Positions 15,414 to 23,675 of a stretch of DNA of 29,988 nt are shown here, one piece after another (the first letter of the stretch is position 1; every line of letters begins with the position of its first letter). The position numbers and the translations under genes are program-made. The notes beneath the pieces are model-generated. The model was not told the origin of the DNA. It ran no database searches and saw only the letters and a list, made by a program, of their open reading frames with translations. Location: contig CAYJEQ010000029.1 in assembly GCA_964369235.1 (NCBI GenBank), positions 1 to 29,988 of the forward strand. Direction: 5' to 3'. Origin of the DNA: CAYJEQ01 sp964369235. GTDB taxonomy: Bacteria > Bacillota > Clostridia > Oscillospirales > Ruminococcaceae.

Positions 15414-15670
15414 TCCCAACCAGTTTTATGATGGCAGATAGGCTTACTATTTGTGTCAAAGCCTATTGTAAGGCGAAAGCATTACTGCAAGGCTTTTCCT
15501 TAATACTAATCCTATCTGCTAATCATAAAATCTGCGACCTAAACACCAAGCATATTCGCTTGTAGCTAGGCAGAGGACAACGGCATACTCTCGTCTGGCT
15601 AGGAGGATAACAAAGCTAGAAGTGAATATGCCCAGTGTTTAGGCTGGTTCGGATTAAGGTGTGGGTGGCT
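15399..15670. repeat. Structured repeat element A (272 bp), nested inverted repeats
   Basis: Ends are imperfect inverted repeats: AGCCACCCACCCCTAATCC on the left and GGATTAAGGTGTGGGTGGCT on the right. Inside are two further long hairpins: TTTTATGAT..GCAGATAGG (15424-15442) with CCTATCTGC..ATCATAAAA (15511-15530), and CCTAAACAC..GCATATTC (15538-15557) with GAATATGC..GTGTTTAGG (15624-15643). Block 15537-15571 returns at 26451-26485 with one change, and the right end returns there too. The left end overlaps the 3' end of the DUF368 gene and gives its stop codon. The remainder of the 585-bp gap (15671-15998) holds AT-rich DNA and the Nudix gene leader. No protein frame seen. Confidence 0.85.
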
Positions 15671-15906
15671 CCCTAAAGAAAAAAACATCTAAATAAACCT
15701 TTCCCATCTTGCTGTATTTAGTAAGGTGGGATTTTTTTACCTTAATAGGCAATTAGGGTATTATTTAGGTATAGATAGATAGAATTTTATTAATATAGGG
15801 TATTTTTTCTACCTAAACTTAAAAAAATGTATTTTTTATGAGAGTTTTGTTAAAATACCCCTTTTATATTTCATAGAAAAATGTTATATTATAAGTTGTA
15901 TAATCA

Positions 15907-15973
15907 GCTAGGATATTAGACAAACTGCAAACCTAGCCATGAGGGGTATGGTTTATAAATAACCATCTGCCCT
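15907..15973 (+). promoter_or_regulatory. Structured leader of the Nudix gene, class unknown
   Basis: GCTAGG (15907-15912) pairs with CCTAGC (15932-15937); AGGG (15942-15945) with CCCT (15970-15973); ATGGTT (15948-15953) with AACCAT (15961-15966). It lies directly after a TATAAT at about 15899 and ends 17 bases before the ribosome site. I do not recognise a riboswitch family. Confidence 0.35.
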
Positions 15974-16001
15974 AATTTTAATAATAAATGGAGGTGTATT
16001 G

Positions 16002-16424
16002 GTGAAAAAAGAGAAATCTTGTGGCGCATTAGTGGTTAGAGATAAAGGCGAAAAACCAGAGCTACTGCTGCTAAAACATAAATACGGTGGACATTGGTCC
16101 TTTCCAAAAGGCCATGTAGAAGCTGGCGAAACAGAAGTTCAGACAGCTTTACGAGAGGTTAAGGAAGAGACAGGACTTACTATAGAGCTATTAAAAGGTT
16201 TTAGACAAAGTGTTGAATACTACCCTAAGCCCAATGTAAAAAAACAGGTTGTGTACTTTTTGGGATATGCCCAGCAGTGGGACGCAGTACCTCAAGAGGA
16301 AGAAATCAGCGAAATTCGCTGGGTACTTCTAGAGGACGCCCATAAAATTGTAACCTTTAGAAATGATAAATTTCTTATAAACAAAGCCAAGATGCATGTT
16401 AGAGCACTGGGCATACTAAAATAA
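16002..16424 (+). CDS. Nudix hydrolase, MutT/Ap4A-hydrolase type
   Basis: 140 residues if started at GTG 16002, which lies 7 bases after GGAGG; a TTG one codon earlier is the alternative. The Nudix box is intact: G-x5-E-x7-REVKEETGL, at about residues 37-59 (GHVEAGE ... REVKEETGL), which binds the metal ions that cleave nucleoside diphosphate-linked substrates. The start KSCGALVV and GGHWSFPKGHVE resemble the bacterial bis(5'-nucleosyl)-tetraphosphatase group rather than MutT proper. Possible roles are removal of Ap4A or of damaged nucleotides; the substrate cannot be fixed from sequence. It appears to be a single-gene unit, with a structured leader upstream and a hairpin about 110 bases downstream. 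Confidence 0.9.
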   Translation: MKKEKSCGALVVRDKGEKPELLLLKHKYGGHWSFPKGHVEAGETEVQTALREVKEETGLTIELLKGFRQSVEYYPKPNVKKQVVYFLGYAQQWDAVPQEEEISEIRWVLLEDAHKIVTFRNDKFLINKAKMHVRALGILK

Positions 16425-16536
16425 TAATTTATAACTATAACTCTGCAAAACTTTCTTCAAAACCCTGTAAATCATTACTACTAAGATATATAGGCAAAAT
16501 CTGAGAGTTTTCTAGTTGTGTGTTTTTGACAATCCT

Positions 16537-16571
16537 AAGCTATTATTGGTAATTGCATCCAATAATAGCTT
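16537..16571. terminator. Hairpin after the Nudix gene, possible terminator
   Basis: Perfect 13-bp stem (AAGCTATTATTGG with its complement) and 9-base loop, but no T-run after it on the plus side. The gap 16425-16746 holds nothing else except the inverted repeat below and a possible trkH promoter around 16641-16668 (TTGACC, 16 bases, TATACC), which I would not insist on. Confidence 0.4.
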
Positions 16572-16682
16572 AAATCCATCTAAAACTAATAATTTAACCC
16601 CTTAGTTTTTTGTTATAGTAAAGGTTTGGCTGTACAGGTATTGACCCACATATATTATAATATATACCCTAAGCCTCCCCCT

Positions 16683-16709
16683 CTATATAAATAGGTTTTA
16701 TTTATATAG
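16683..16709. promoter_or_regulatory. Perfect 11-bp inverted repeat upstream of trkH/ktrB
   Basis: CTATATAAATA, 5-base spacer, TATTTATATAG. It lies 38 bases before the ATG and just downstream of the possible promoter, where a repressor site or an RNA hairpin would act. Purely AT composition makes chance possible. Confidence 0.35.
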
Positions 16710-16746
16710 TACCCTACAACCTTTACCTAGAGAAAGGCAATATAAT

Positions 16747-18111
16747 ATGTTTACAGATAAACAAAAAAAACCTATATTTTCCTCCCCTACCCAAGCCATT
16801 GCTGTAAGTTTCTTTATGGTTATTGCCGTGGGCAGTTTACTACTATCCCTGCCTATCTCCTCAAAATCAGGAGATTTCACCCCCTTACTAGACTGTATAT
16901 TTACAGCTACCTCAGCAACCTGTGTGACTGGACTTGTAGTATATGATACCTATCAGCACTGGTCGGTCTTCGGCCAACTTATTATTCTACTATTAATACA
17001 GATAGGTGGTTTAGGTCTTGTTACCCTAACCACATTCTTTACAGTTATTATGGGTAAAAAACTAGGGCTTCGTGGCCTACAGCTTGCCCAAGAATCGGTA
17101 AACTCCACCTCCCTAGCCGACGCTAACCGAATTGTAAGATTCGTTGTTACTGTTTCTCTATCTGTGGAGCTTATTGGGGCATTGCTACTATCCTTTACCT
17201 TTGTGCCAAAATTTGGCACTGAGGGAATATTCATCTCTATATTCCTAGCTATATCAGCTTTTTGTAATGCTGGATTTGATATACTGGGCAGAGAGCTTCC
17301 CTATATATCCCTAGTGGATTATGTAGATAATTTTAATGTTAACTTTACCATATCCATGCTTATTATAATCGGTGGTATTGGTTTTGTGGTTTTAAGCGAC
17401 CTTATTAAATACAAAGAAACAAAAAAACTAATGCTTCATACGAAAATCGTTCTAAGCGTTACTGCTGTACTAATTCTTTCTGGATTTATCGGTATTGCCA
17501 TACTGGAGTGGAACAATCCCACTACTCTGGGAGAGCTACCATTTTTACAGAAACTAGGAGCTTCCTACTTTCAGTCGGTAAGTACCCGTACTGCTGGATT
17601 TAACACAGTAGACCTTGCTACAATGCATGATTCAACTAAAATATTTATGGGTATTCTTATGTTTATCGGTGCTGCCCCTGGCTCTACAGGTGGTGGTATT
17701 AAGATAACTACTGCAACGGTGGTGGTAATGACCATTGTTTCGGTAATTAGAGGCTATGATGATACTATAATCCTAAAAAGACGAGTTAATAAATCCCATG
17801 TATACAAATCCCTATCGGTATTAGTTATAGGTATGCTTGCTGTGGTATTCTCTACTGCAGTGCTATTTACTACCATGCCAACAGGCAGTGTTACAGGGGT
17901 GGATAGCTTCTTTGAGTCTGTATCAGCCTTTGCTACTGTAGGGCTTTCTGTAGGGGTTACAGGCATTGCCAACCTAACCTCTAAGATGGTGCTAATACTG
18001 CTGATGTTTGTAGGTCGTGTAGGCCCTGTATCCTTTGCTCTATCTATGGCAATGAGAACAAAAACCACAAAATCCAAGATAATCCCTGATGCAGAGATTA
18101 TTGTGGGATAA
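16747..18111 (+). CDS. TrkH/KtrB-family potassium (or sodium/potassium) uptake channel subunit
   Basis: 454 residues with four membrane-pore-membrane repeats. The pore loops with their selectivity glycine are visible: TSATCVTGLVVYDT, SAFCNAGFDI, STRTAGFNTVDL and SAFATVGLSVGVT. Length and the short N-terminus point to the KtrB type rather than the longer TrkH. The conserved intramembrane gate region APGSTGGGIKITT and the C-terminal GRVGPVSFALSMA are present. The pore subunit normally works with a cytosolic ring of KtrA/TrkA (RCK domains, NAD or ATP binding); no such gene follows here, as trpS comes next, so the partner must lie elsewhere. AGAGAAAGG lies 9 bases before the ATG. Confidence 0.93.
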   Translation: MFTDKQKKPIFSSPTQAIAVSFFMVIAVGSLLLSLPISSKSGDFTPLLDCIFTATSATCVTGLVVYDTYQHWSVFGQLIILLLIQIGGLGLVTLTTFFTVIMGKKLGLRGLQLAQESVNSTSLADANRIVRFVVTVSLSVELIGALLLSFTFVPKFGTEGIFISIFLAISAFCNAGFDILGRELPYISLVDYVDNFNVNFTISMLIIIGGIGFVVLSDLIKYKETKKLMLHTKIVLSVTAVLILSGFIGIAILEWNNPTTLGELPFLQKLGASYFQSVSTRTAGFNTVDLATMHDSTKIFMGILMFIGAAPGSTGGGIKITTATVVVMTIVSVIRGYDDTIILKRRVNKSHVYKSLSVLVIGMLAVVFSTAVLFTTMPTGSVTGVDSFFESVSAFATVGLSVGVTGIANLTSKMVLILLMFVGRVGPVSFALSMAMRTKTTKSKIIPDAEIIVG

Positions 18112-18210
18112 CTAATAATATAAATCAAAAAATAATATCACACTTATAGTTTTGTGGTTTACCCAGTATTTAGACAAATCGCAAAACACTAAGAAAGGAT
18201 GGTCATAAAT

Positions 18211-19221
18211 ATGGAACAAACTGCACCAACAAAAAAACCAATAGTATTTTCTGGTATACAGCCTACAGGTAGCTTTACCCTAGGCAACTACCTAGGAGCA
18301 GTAAAAAACTGGGTAGCTATGCAGGATGATTATCGCTGTATATACTGTGTAGTAGACCAGCACGCCATAACTGTTAAACAGGAAGCTGCTAAGCTCCGTC
18401 AGAATACCCTAGAAGCCTTTGCCACCCTACTGGCTTGTGGTATAGATACCGATAAGTCTGTACTATTTATTCAGAGCCATGCTGCTACTCATGCACAGGG
18501 GGCTTGGGTACTAAGCTGTTACACCCAGTATGGAGAGCTAGGTCGTATGACACAGTTTAAGGATAAATCAGAGCGTCACCCAGAAAACATCAATGTAGGT
18601 CTATTTACCTACCCTGCCCTAATGGCAGCAGATATTTTACTATATCAGGCTGATATGGTGCCTGTAGGGGATGATCAGCGTCAGCATCTCGAGCTTACTC
18701 GTGATATTGCAAATAGATTTAACCACTATCATGGCAAGGTGTTTACAGTGCCAGAAGGCTACTATCCTAAGGTTGCTGCAAGGGTTATGTCCCTACAGGA
18801 TCCAACTAAAAAAATGTCAAAATCCGATGAAAACCCAAATTCCTATATACTGTTAACAGACACTGATGCGCAGATTATGAATAAGTGTAAGCGTGCTGTT
18901 ACCGACTCAGAAGCTATGGTAAAGTATGCCCCAGGTAAAGATGGTATTAACAATCTTATGAGTATCATGAGTGCTATTACAGGGGAAAGTTATCAGGAAA
19001 TTGAAGAAAAATTTGCTGGCAAAGGCTATGGGGACTTTAAGGTAGCTGTGGCTGAAGCTATTATCTCAGAAATCGCACCTGTAAGAGAGAGATTTAACGC
19101 TATTATGGAAAATAAAGATACCCTAATAGACAGCTACCGTAAAGGCGCAGAGAAAGCTAAGCTAATCTCTGGCAGAACTATGGACAAGGTATATAAAAAA
19201 GTAGGATTTGTTGCACCATAA
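18211..19221 (+). CDS. trpS: Tryptophanyl-tRNA synthetase
   Basis: 336 residues from ATG 18211. An in-frame ATG four codons earlier (18199) touches the ribosome site itself (AAGAAAGG), so I prefer 18211. Class I signatures are intact: TGSFTLGNYLGA (residues 19-30, HIGH motif variant) and KKMSKS (KMSKS motif), with the family blocks VGDDQRQHLELTRDIA and GLFTYPALMAADILLY that bind Trp and ATP. It charges tRNA(Trp) in the cytosol. The gap before it is only 100 bases and contains no T-box, in contrast with the aspS operon, so tRNA-dependent control is not seen here. Length and content are normal. Confidence 0.97.
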   Translation: MEQTAPTKKPIVFSGIQPTGSFTLGNYLGAVKNWVAMQDDYRCIYCVVDQHAITVKQEAAKLRQNTLEAFATLLACGIDTDKSVLFIQSHAATHAQGAWVLSCYTQYGELGRMTQFKDKSERHPENINVGLFTYPALMAADILLYQADMVPVGDDQRQHLELTRDIANRFNHYHGKVFTVPEGYYPKVAARVMSLQDPTKKMSKSDENPNSYILLTDTDAQIMNKCKRAVTDSEAMVKYAPGKDGINNLMSIMSAITGESYQEIEEKFAGKGYGDFKVAVAEAIISEIAPVRERFNAIMENKDTLIDSYRKGAEKAKLISGRTMDKVYKKVGFVAP

Positions 19222-19238
19222 CAGATTACAGACAAAAT

Positions 19239-19264
19239 TAGCACTGGGATTATTCTCAGTGCTA
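19239..19264 (+). terminator. Hairpin after trpS, possible terminator
   Basis: TAGCACTG pairs with CAGTGCTA around a 10-base loop, with flanking ATT/AAT extending the stem. No T-run follows, so efficiency is doubtful. Confidence 0.4.
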
Positions 19265-19311
19265 TAATCTTAGTATACATTTAACACACATTTAACACGA
19301 CGAGGTGCATA

Positions 19312-20733
19312 ATGACAGCTACTCCAAAATCAAAAATAGGCATAGAGGTAGAGTCTACCCCACTGCCAAAACTTATAATGCGATATTCCATTCCTGCTAT
19401 CCTTAGTGGTTTAGTTAGTGCTATCTACAATATAGTGGATCAGATATTTATCGGCTGGGATTTAGGGGTTATAGGCAATTCTGCCACCAATGTAGCCTTC
19501 CCACTGGTAACTATATCCACCTCCTTAGCACTGCTTTTCGGCATGGGTAGTGCTGCTAATTTTAGTATGCATCTAGGTCGACAGGATATTAACGGTGCAA
19601 AAAAATTCGTAGGGGTGGCACTTACCTGTATTACTATATCAGGGCTAATTATCTCAGCAGTTGCACTTGCCTTTACCCAGCCACTACTGACCTTTTTTGG
19701 TGCTACTTCTCAGAATATAGGCTATGCCTCCACCTACACTAGAATTGTTGCCATAGGCTACCCTATGGCTATGATGACCGTAGGTGGTAGCCATCTTATT
19801 AGGGCTGATGGCTCTCCTAAGGCTGCCATGAAGGCAATTATGTCTGGTGCTATACTTAACTGTTTTCTTGATCCTCTGTTTATATTTGGTTTTAATATGG
19901 GGATTGCTGGGGCTGCTTATGCCACCATTACAGGACAGTTTGTATCACTTATAATGGTAATTAACTATTTTAAAAAATTTAAAACCTTCCCAATTAACAA
20001 GGAAGTATTAAACTTTACCCCTCATACTATCCTTCGCTCTGCTATACTAGGAGTAGCACCTGCTGTAAATCAGCTTGCTATGACCATTACCCAGATTGTA
20101 ATGAATAACACCTTAATATACTACGGTGGCCAGTCTATATATGGGGAGGATATCCCTCTGGCCTGTGTAGGCATTATAACAAAGGTTTATATTATCTATA
20201 TAACCATTGTAGTTGGTATTGCTCAGGGAACCCAGCCTATTGTAGGTTATAATTTCGGTGCCTGTAAGTACGATAAGGTAATGGAATGTTATATAAAATG
20301 CTGTCAATACGGTTTTGTGGTGTCTATATTTTCCTTTATTGCCTTTCAGTTTTTCCCTAGGCAGATAATCTCCATCTTTGGAACAGGTAGTGAGGAGTAT
20401 TTCCAGTTTGCCCAGCAGTATTTTAAAGTGTATATGTTCTTTACATTTTTAAACTTTATCCAGCCTATAACAGGTAATTTCTTTACAGCTATTGGCAAAG
20501 GTTTTATGAGCTCCTTTGTATCTTTAACAAAACAGCTACTATTCTTAGTACCACTAATTATTATTCTGCCAAAATTCATGGGTATTGATGGGGTACTATA
20601 TGCAGGCCCTGTGGCAGATATAATGGCATTTGTCACTGCTGTAGTTATTACCCGTCGTGAATTTAAGATACTTAAAAAAATGCAAGCAGAAAAGAATATC
20701 CTACCACCAAATACAAATCCTGTGATTTCATAG
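19312..20733 (+). CDS. MATE-family multidrug efflux transporter
   Basis: 473 residues with about 12 membrane helices. The N-terminal block LPKLIMRYSIPAILSGLVSA and YNIVDQIFIG, then GMGSAANFSMHLGRQ and IRADGSPKAAM, are characteristic MATE signatures and match the MepA-like subgroup of Firmicutes. The second half repeats the pattern (GIAQGTQPIVGYNFGACKYDK). Such proteins export cationic drugs or metabolites in exchange for sodium or protons. GAGGTG lies before the ATG. The substrate cannot be told. It sits 90 bases after trpS in the same direction but probably as its own unit. Confidence 0.93.
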   Translation: MTATPKSKIGIEVESTPLPKLIMRYSIPAILSGLVSAIYNIVDQIFIGWDLGVIGNSATNVAFPLVTISTSLALLFGMGSAANFSMHLGRQDINGAKKFVGVALTCITISGLIISAVALAFTQPLLTFFGATSQNIGYASTYTRIVAIGYPMAMMTVGGSHLIRADGSPKAAMKAIMSGAILNCFLDPLFIFGFNMGIAGAAYATITGQFVSLIMVINYFKKFKTFPINKEVLNFTPHTILRSAILGVAPAVNQLAMTITQIVMNNTLIYYGGQSIYGEDIPLACVGIITKVYIIYITIVVGIAQGTQPIVGYNFGACKYDKVMECYIKCCQYGFVVSIFSFIAFQFFPRQIISIFGTGSEEYFQFAQQYFKVYMFFTFLNFIQPITGNFFTAIGKGFMSSFVSLTKQLLFLVPLIIILPKFMGIDGVLYAGPVADIMAFVTAVVITRREFKILKKMQAEKNILPPNTNPVIS

Positions 20734-20807
20734 TATAATTGATTGTCAGTTATTCTATGAAGTTATAAGAAGTTTTGTGAATATTCTGCAAAAAAAATTG
20801 TAAGCTA

Positions 20808-20835
20808 TTGATTTTCTACCTTTTTGGTGTATAAT
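20808..20835 (+). promoter_or_regulatory. Promoter of the two thioredoxin genes
   Basis: TTGATT (20808-20813), 16-base spacer, perfect TATAAT (20830-20835). Start expected near 20842, leader about 65 bases. Confidence 0.8.
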
Positions 20836-20906
20836 GAAAATCAGCAGAGTAAATAATAACTCTGCTAAACAAATTAACATTTAAAAATTAAGGGAGGATA
20901 TTTATT

Positions 20907-21221
20907 ATGGCATTAGAACTAAACAAAGATAATTTTACATCTGAGGTACTGGAAAAAGAGGGCGTAGCGTTAATAGACTTTTGGTCACCTAGATGTGGTC
21001 CATGTATGATGATGGCTCCTATTTTTGATGAAATATCTAAAGAAATTGGTGATAAAGCTGTAGTTGCTAAGGTTAATGTTGATGCAGAGCCAGAACTAGC
21101 AATGAAATATGGCATTATGACCATCCCAACATTTATGACCTTTAAAAACGGTGAAACAGTTGACCAAACTATTGGGGTTACTCCTAAGCCTAAACTAATC
21201 GAAATGGTTGAAAGCATCTAA
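20907..21221 (+). CDS. trxA: Thioredoxin with classical CGPC active site
   Basis: 104 residues, full thioredoxin length. Active site WSPRCGPCMMMAP, buried Asp in LIDFW and cis-Pro in IPTFMTF are all present, so it should be a competent dithiol-disulfide reductant of cytosolic proteins, reduced by thioredoxin reductase (not in this window). GGGAGG lies upstream of the ATG. It is followed after 27 bases by a second thioredoxin gene that begins with the same six residues (MALELN), so the two arose by duplication and are transcribed together from the promoter at 20808. Confidence 0.97.
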   Translation: MALELNKDNFTSEVLEKEGVALIDFWSPRCGPCMMMAPIFDEISKEIGDKAVVAKVNVDAEPELAMKYGIMTIPTFMTFKNGETVDQTIGVTPKPKLIEMVESI

Positions 21222-21248
21222 AAAATAAATTGACTGGAGGAGTTTGTA

Positions 21249-21566
21249 ATGGCTTTAGAACTTAATAACGGCAACTTTGAGCAAGAGGTGGTAAACTCTG
21301 GTAAGATAGCCCTAGTTGATTTCTGGGCTACTGACTGTCCTCAGTGTGCAAGACTTTCCCCAATTATCGACCAACTGGCAGAAGAATTAGCTGGCAGTGT
21401 GGTAGTTGGTAAGGTAAATGTATACGAAGGCGACGAGCTACCTATGAAGTATGGTATTCAGGCACTACCTACAGTATTTATCTTTAAAGATGGTAAAATT
21501 GTAGGGGAATCCTTTGGTATGGCATCAAAAGAAAAGCTACTAGGCCTTATTGAAAGCGTTAAGTAG
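21249..21566 (+). CDS. Thioredoxin paralogue with CPQC active site
   Basis: 105 residues, same fold as its neighbour: MALELN start, LVDFW with the buried Asp, cis-Pro in LPTVFIFKDGK. The active site reads WATDCPQCARLSP instead of W(A/S)xxCGPC. The residues between the two cysteines set redox potential and partner choice, so Pro-Gln in place of Gly-Pro predicts a different potential or a specialised client. The two proteins are clearly diverged over their whole length, which argues for separate functions rather than dosage. TGGAGGAG precedes the ATG. Ends with a strong terminator. Confidence 0.95.
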   Translation: MALELNNGNFEQEVVNSGKIALVDFWATDCPQCARLSPIIDQLAEELAGSVVVGKVNVYEGDELPMKYGIQALPTVFIFKDGKIVGESFGMASKEKLLGLIESVK

Positions 21567-21586
21567 TAATATCTAATACAAATTAT

Positions 21587-21626
21587 AATCTGGCACAGAT
21601 GGTTAAATCATCTGTGCCAGATTTTT
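21587..21626 (+). terminator. Strong terminator after the thioredoxin pair
   Basis: Perfect 15-bp stem (AATCTGGCACAGATG with its complement), 7-base loop, T-run TTTTTG. A textbook intrinsic terminator. Confidence 0.95.
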
Positions 21627-21740
21627 GTATTAAAAAAGTTATAATGTGGTGAGTTGTTCTTTTAAAACAAGTCTACATCTTAACTAGACTAAAGTATAAT
21701 ATATAGATATGTCAGGTTGGGGTTGGTTATGTATCCACCT

Positions 21741-21822
21741 CTATATTAATTGTTGGAGTAAAATTTTGTTGGGCACTGTTCCTCGCCGATGGCGAGGAAC
21801 AGTGCCCAACAGTTGCTATAGA
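21741..21822. repeat. Palindromic interspersed element, copy 3
   Basis: CTATATTAATTGTTGG and TTGCTATAGA flank a perfect 21-bp inverted repeat (21767-21787 with 21791-21811) centred on CCTCGCCGATGGCGAGG. Layout matches 5071-5154. It lies just beyond the 3' end of asnS, again between convergent genes, and could terminate asnS transcription. Confidence 0.85.
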
Positions 21823-21860
21823 AATTCATTATATAATACAAGAGTTTTCTAATCCTTATA

Positions 21861-23255
21861 TTAGAACTGTGCGCTACCTGTTGTTCTTGGGAAAGGTATT
21901 ACATCTCTAATATTGGACACAGCAGTAACATACATTACCAGACGCTCAAAACCAAGACCAAAGCCTGCATGTTTTGTGCTACCATATCTTCTTAAATCTA
22001 GGTACCAGTCGTAATCTTCTAATGGTAGTCCCATTTCTTCAATACGGGAAACAAGAACATCATAACGCTCTTCTCTCTGGCTACCACCGATAATCTCACC
22101 AACACCAGGGACTAGTAGGTCACAAGCTGCAACGGTTTTATTATCGTCATTTAGACGCATATAGAAAGCCTTAATATCCTTAGGATAGTCGGTAACGAAT
22201 ACAGGCTTACCAAATACCTTCTCAGTTAGGTATCTCTCATGCTCTGTTTGTAGATCACAGCCCCAATGTACTGGGAACTCAAACTGATCCTTAACCTTTA
22301 ATAGTTCTTCGATTGCGTCGGTGTAGGTGATTTTACCAAAGTCAGCAGACACAATGCCTTCTAGTCTTTCGATTAAGCCTTTATCATAGAACTGGTTAAA
22401 GAACTTCATCTCTTCTTTACAGTTTTCTAGTATATAGGAAATTACGAATTTCATCATATCTTCTGCAAGCTCAATATCATCGCTTAAATCAGCAAATGCA
22501 ATTTCTGGCTCAATCATCCAAAACTCTGCTGCGTGACGAGGTGTATTGGAGTTTTCAGCTCTAAATGTAGGGCCAAAGGTATATACATTGGAGAAAGCCA
22601 TAGCCATTGTTTCAGCAGATAGCTGTCCAGAAACAGTAAGGCTGGTCATTTTACCAAAGAAATCTTCCTTGTAATCTACCTGTCCATCTTCGGTCATAGG
22701 AGGGTTAGTGTCAGCTAGAGTAGTAACCCTAAACATCTCACCAGCACCTTCACAGTCACTACCTGTTATAATAGGTGTGTGTGCATAAACAAACCCTCTG
22801 TCATTAAAGAATTTGTGGATAGCATAAGCAGCCACCGAACGCACTCTAAACACTGCACTAAATGTATTAGTACGAGGGCGAAGATGTGCAATGGAACGCA
22901 GATACTCTAGGGAGTGTTTTTTCTTCTGTAGTGGGTATTCGGGAGAGGAAACCCCTTCCACCTCTACAGAGATTGCAGTTAGCTCAAAAGGCTGTTTTGC
23001 ATTAGGTGTTAGTACCACATTGCCTGTAACGATAATAGCAGCACCAACATTTAGCTTTGCAATATCTTTATAGTTGTCTAGCTTGCTTTCCTCTAGGACA
23101 ACCTGTAAACTGCTAAACTGGGAACCATCATTTAGCTCAATAAATCCAATGGATTTGGAATCTCTAATAGTTTTAATCCAACCACATACAGTAATGGGTG
23201 AACCAACATAATTACTTACTTCGTTAAATAGCTTTCTAATCTCGGTGCGTTTCAC
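21861..23255 (-). CDS. asnS: Asparaginyl-tRNA synthetase
   Basis: 464 residues, normal length. Start is GTG 23255, with AAAGGGGG 8 bases before it. An OB-fold anticodon domain (VCGWIKTIRDSKSIGFIELN) comes first, so this is a true synthetase and not the truncated asparagine synthetase paralogue. Class II motif 2 (FRAENSNTPRHAAEFWMIEPE) and motif 3 (GFGLGFERLVMYVT) are intact. It joins Asn directly to tRNA(Asn). Its presence means the AspRS-GatCAB route elsewhere in this window is not the only source of Asn-tRNA(Asn). No T-box is visible in its leader. Convergent with the thioredoxin genes. Confidence 0.97.
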   Translation of the reverse strand: MKRTEIRKLFNEVSNYVGSPITVCGWIKTIRDSKSIGFIELNDGSQFSSLQVVLEESKLDNYKDIAKLNVGAAIIVTGNVVLTPNAKQPFELTAISVEVEGVSSPEYPLQKKKHSLEYLRSIAHLRPRTNTFSAVFRVRSVAAYAIHKFFNDRGFVYAHTPIITGSDCEGAGEMFRVTTLADTNPPMTEDGQVDYKEDFFGKMTSLTVSGQLSAETMAMAFSNVYTFGPTFRAENSNTPRHAAEFWMIEPEIAFADLSDDIELAEDMMKFVISYILENCKEEMKFFNQFYDKGLIERLEGIVSADFGKITYTDAIEELLKVKDQFEFPVHWGCDLQTEHERYLTEKVFGKPVFVTDYPKDIKAFYMRLNDDNKTVAACDLLVPGVGEIIGGSQREERYDVLVSRIEEMGLPLEDYDWYLDLRRYGSTKHAGFGLGFERLVMYVTAVSNIRDVIPFPRTTGSAQF

Positions 23256-23308
23256 CTAAAAAGCCCCCTTTGACATTATATTTTATTTATAAAAATAATC
23301 TAGCATAT

Positions 23309-23337
23309 ATTATACATTATTAATGAGCTTACTACAA
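23309..23337 (-). promoter_or_regulatory. Promoter of asnS
   Basis: TTGTAG (23337-23332), 17-base spacer, perfect TATAAT (23314-23309) on the minus strand. The leader of about 45 bases is too short for a T-box. Confidence 0.78.
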
Positions 23338-23585
23338 GGGGGGAAATTAATATTTACCTATAGGAATTATAGTTTGTCCACCATTAATAAATTAAATGTA
23401 ATAACTGCCGTCATATATCACTTTAGAACATATCTCTATATTATTATATATAGTATAGGGTAGCTTATTAATAAAAACACCTATGATTTATGGGATTTGT
23501 CATATTTAAGTATATAAATTTGTAAATACTGAGGTGCATGGCTAATATTTTGCTGGATTATAGATGAAAATTACCGGTTTTACCC

Positions 23586-23614
23586 TTGACATATCCACCT
23601 AATAATGATAGATT
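23586..23614 (+). promoter_or_regulatory. Promoter of ridA
   Basis: Perfect TTGACA (23586-23591), 17-base spacer, TAGATT (23609-23614). The remainder of the divergent gap 23256-23675 is AT-rich with nothing further that I can name. Confidence 0.72.
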
Positions 23615-23675
23615 TATTATGGTTTGATTTAATTAAAAAAATAAATAATTTTATTAAAAGAAGGCGGTTATTATT

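Noticed and set aside
15907..15973. Cyclic-di-GMP class I riboswitch in the Nudix leader
   Set aside because: GCAAA is present, but the GAAA tetraloop and the rest of the conserved core are missing.
18112..18210. T-box in front of trpS
   Set aside because: The gap is only about 100 bases and has no GGTGGTACCGCG-like core.
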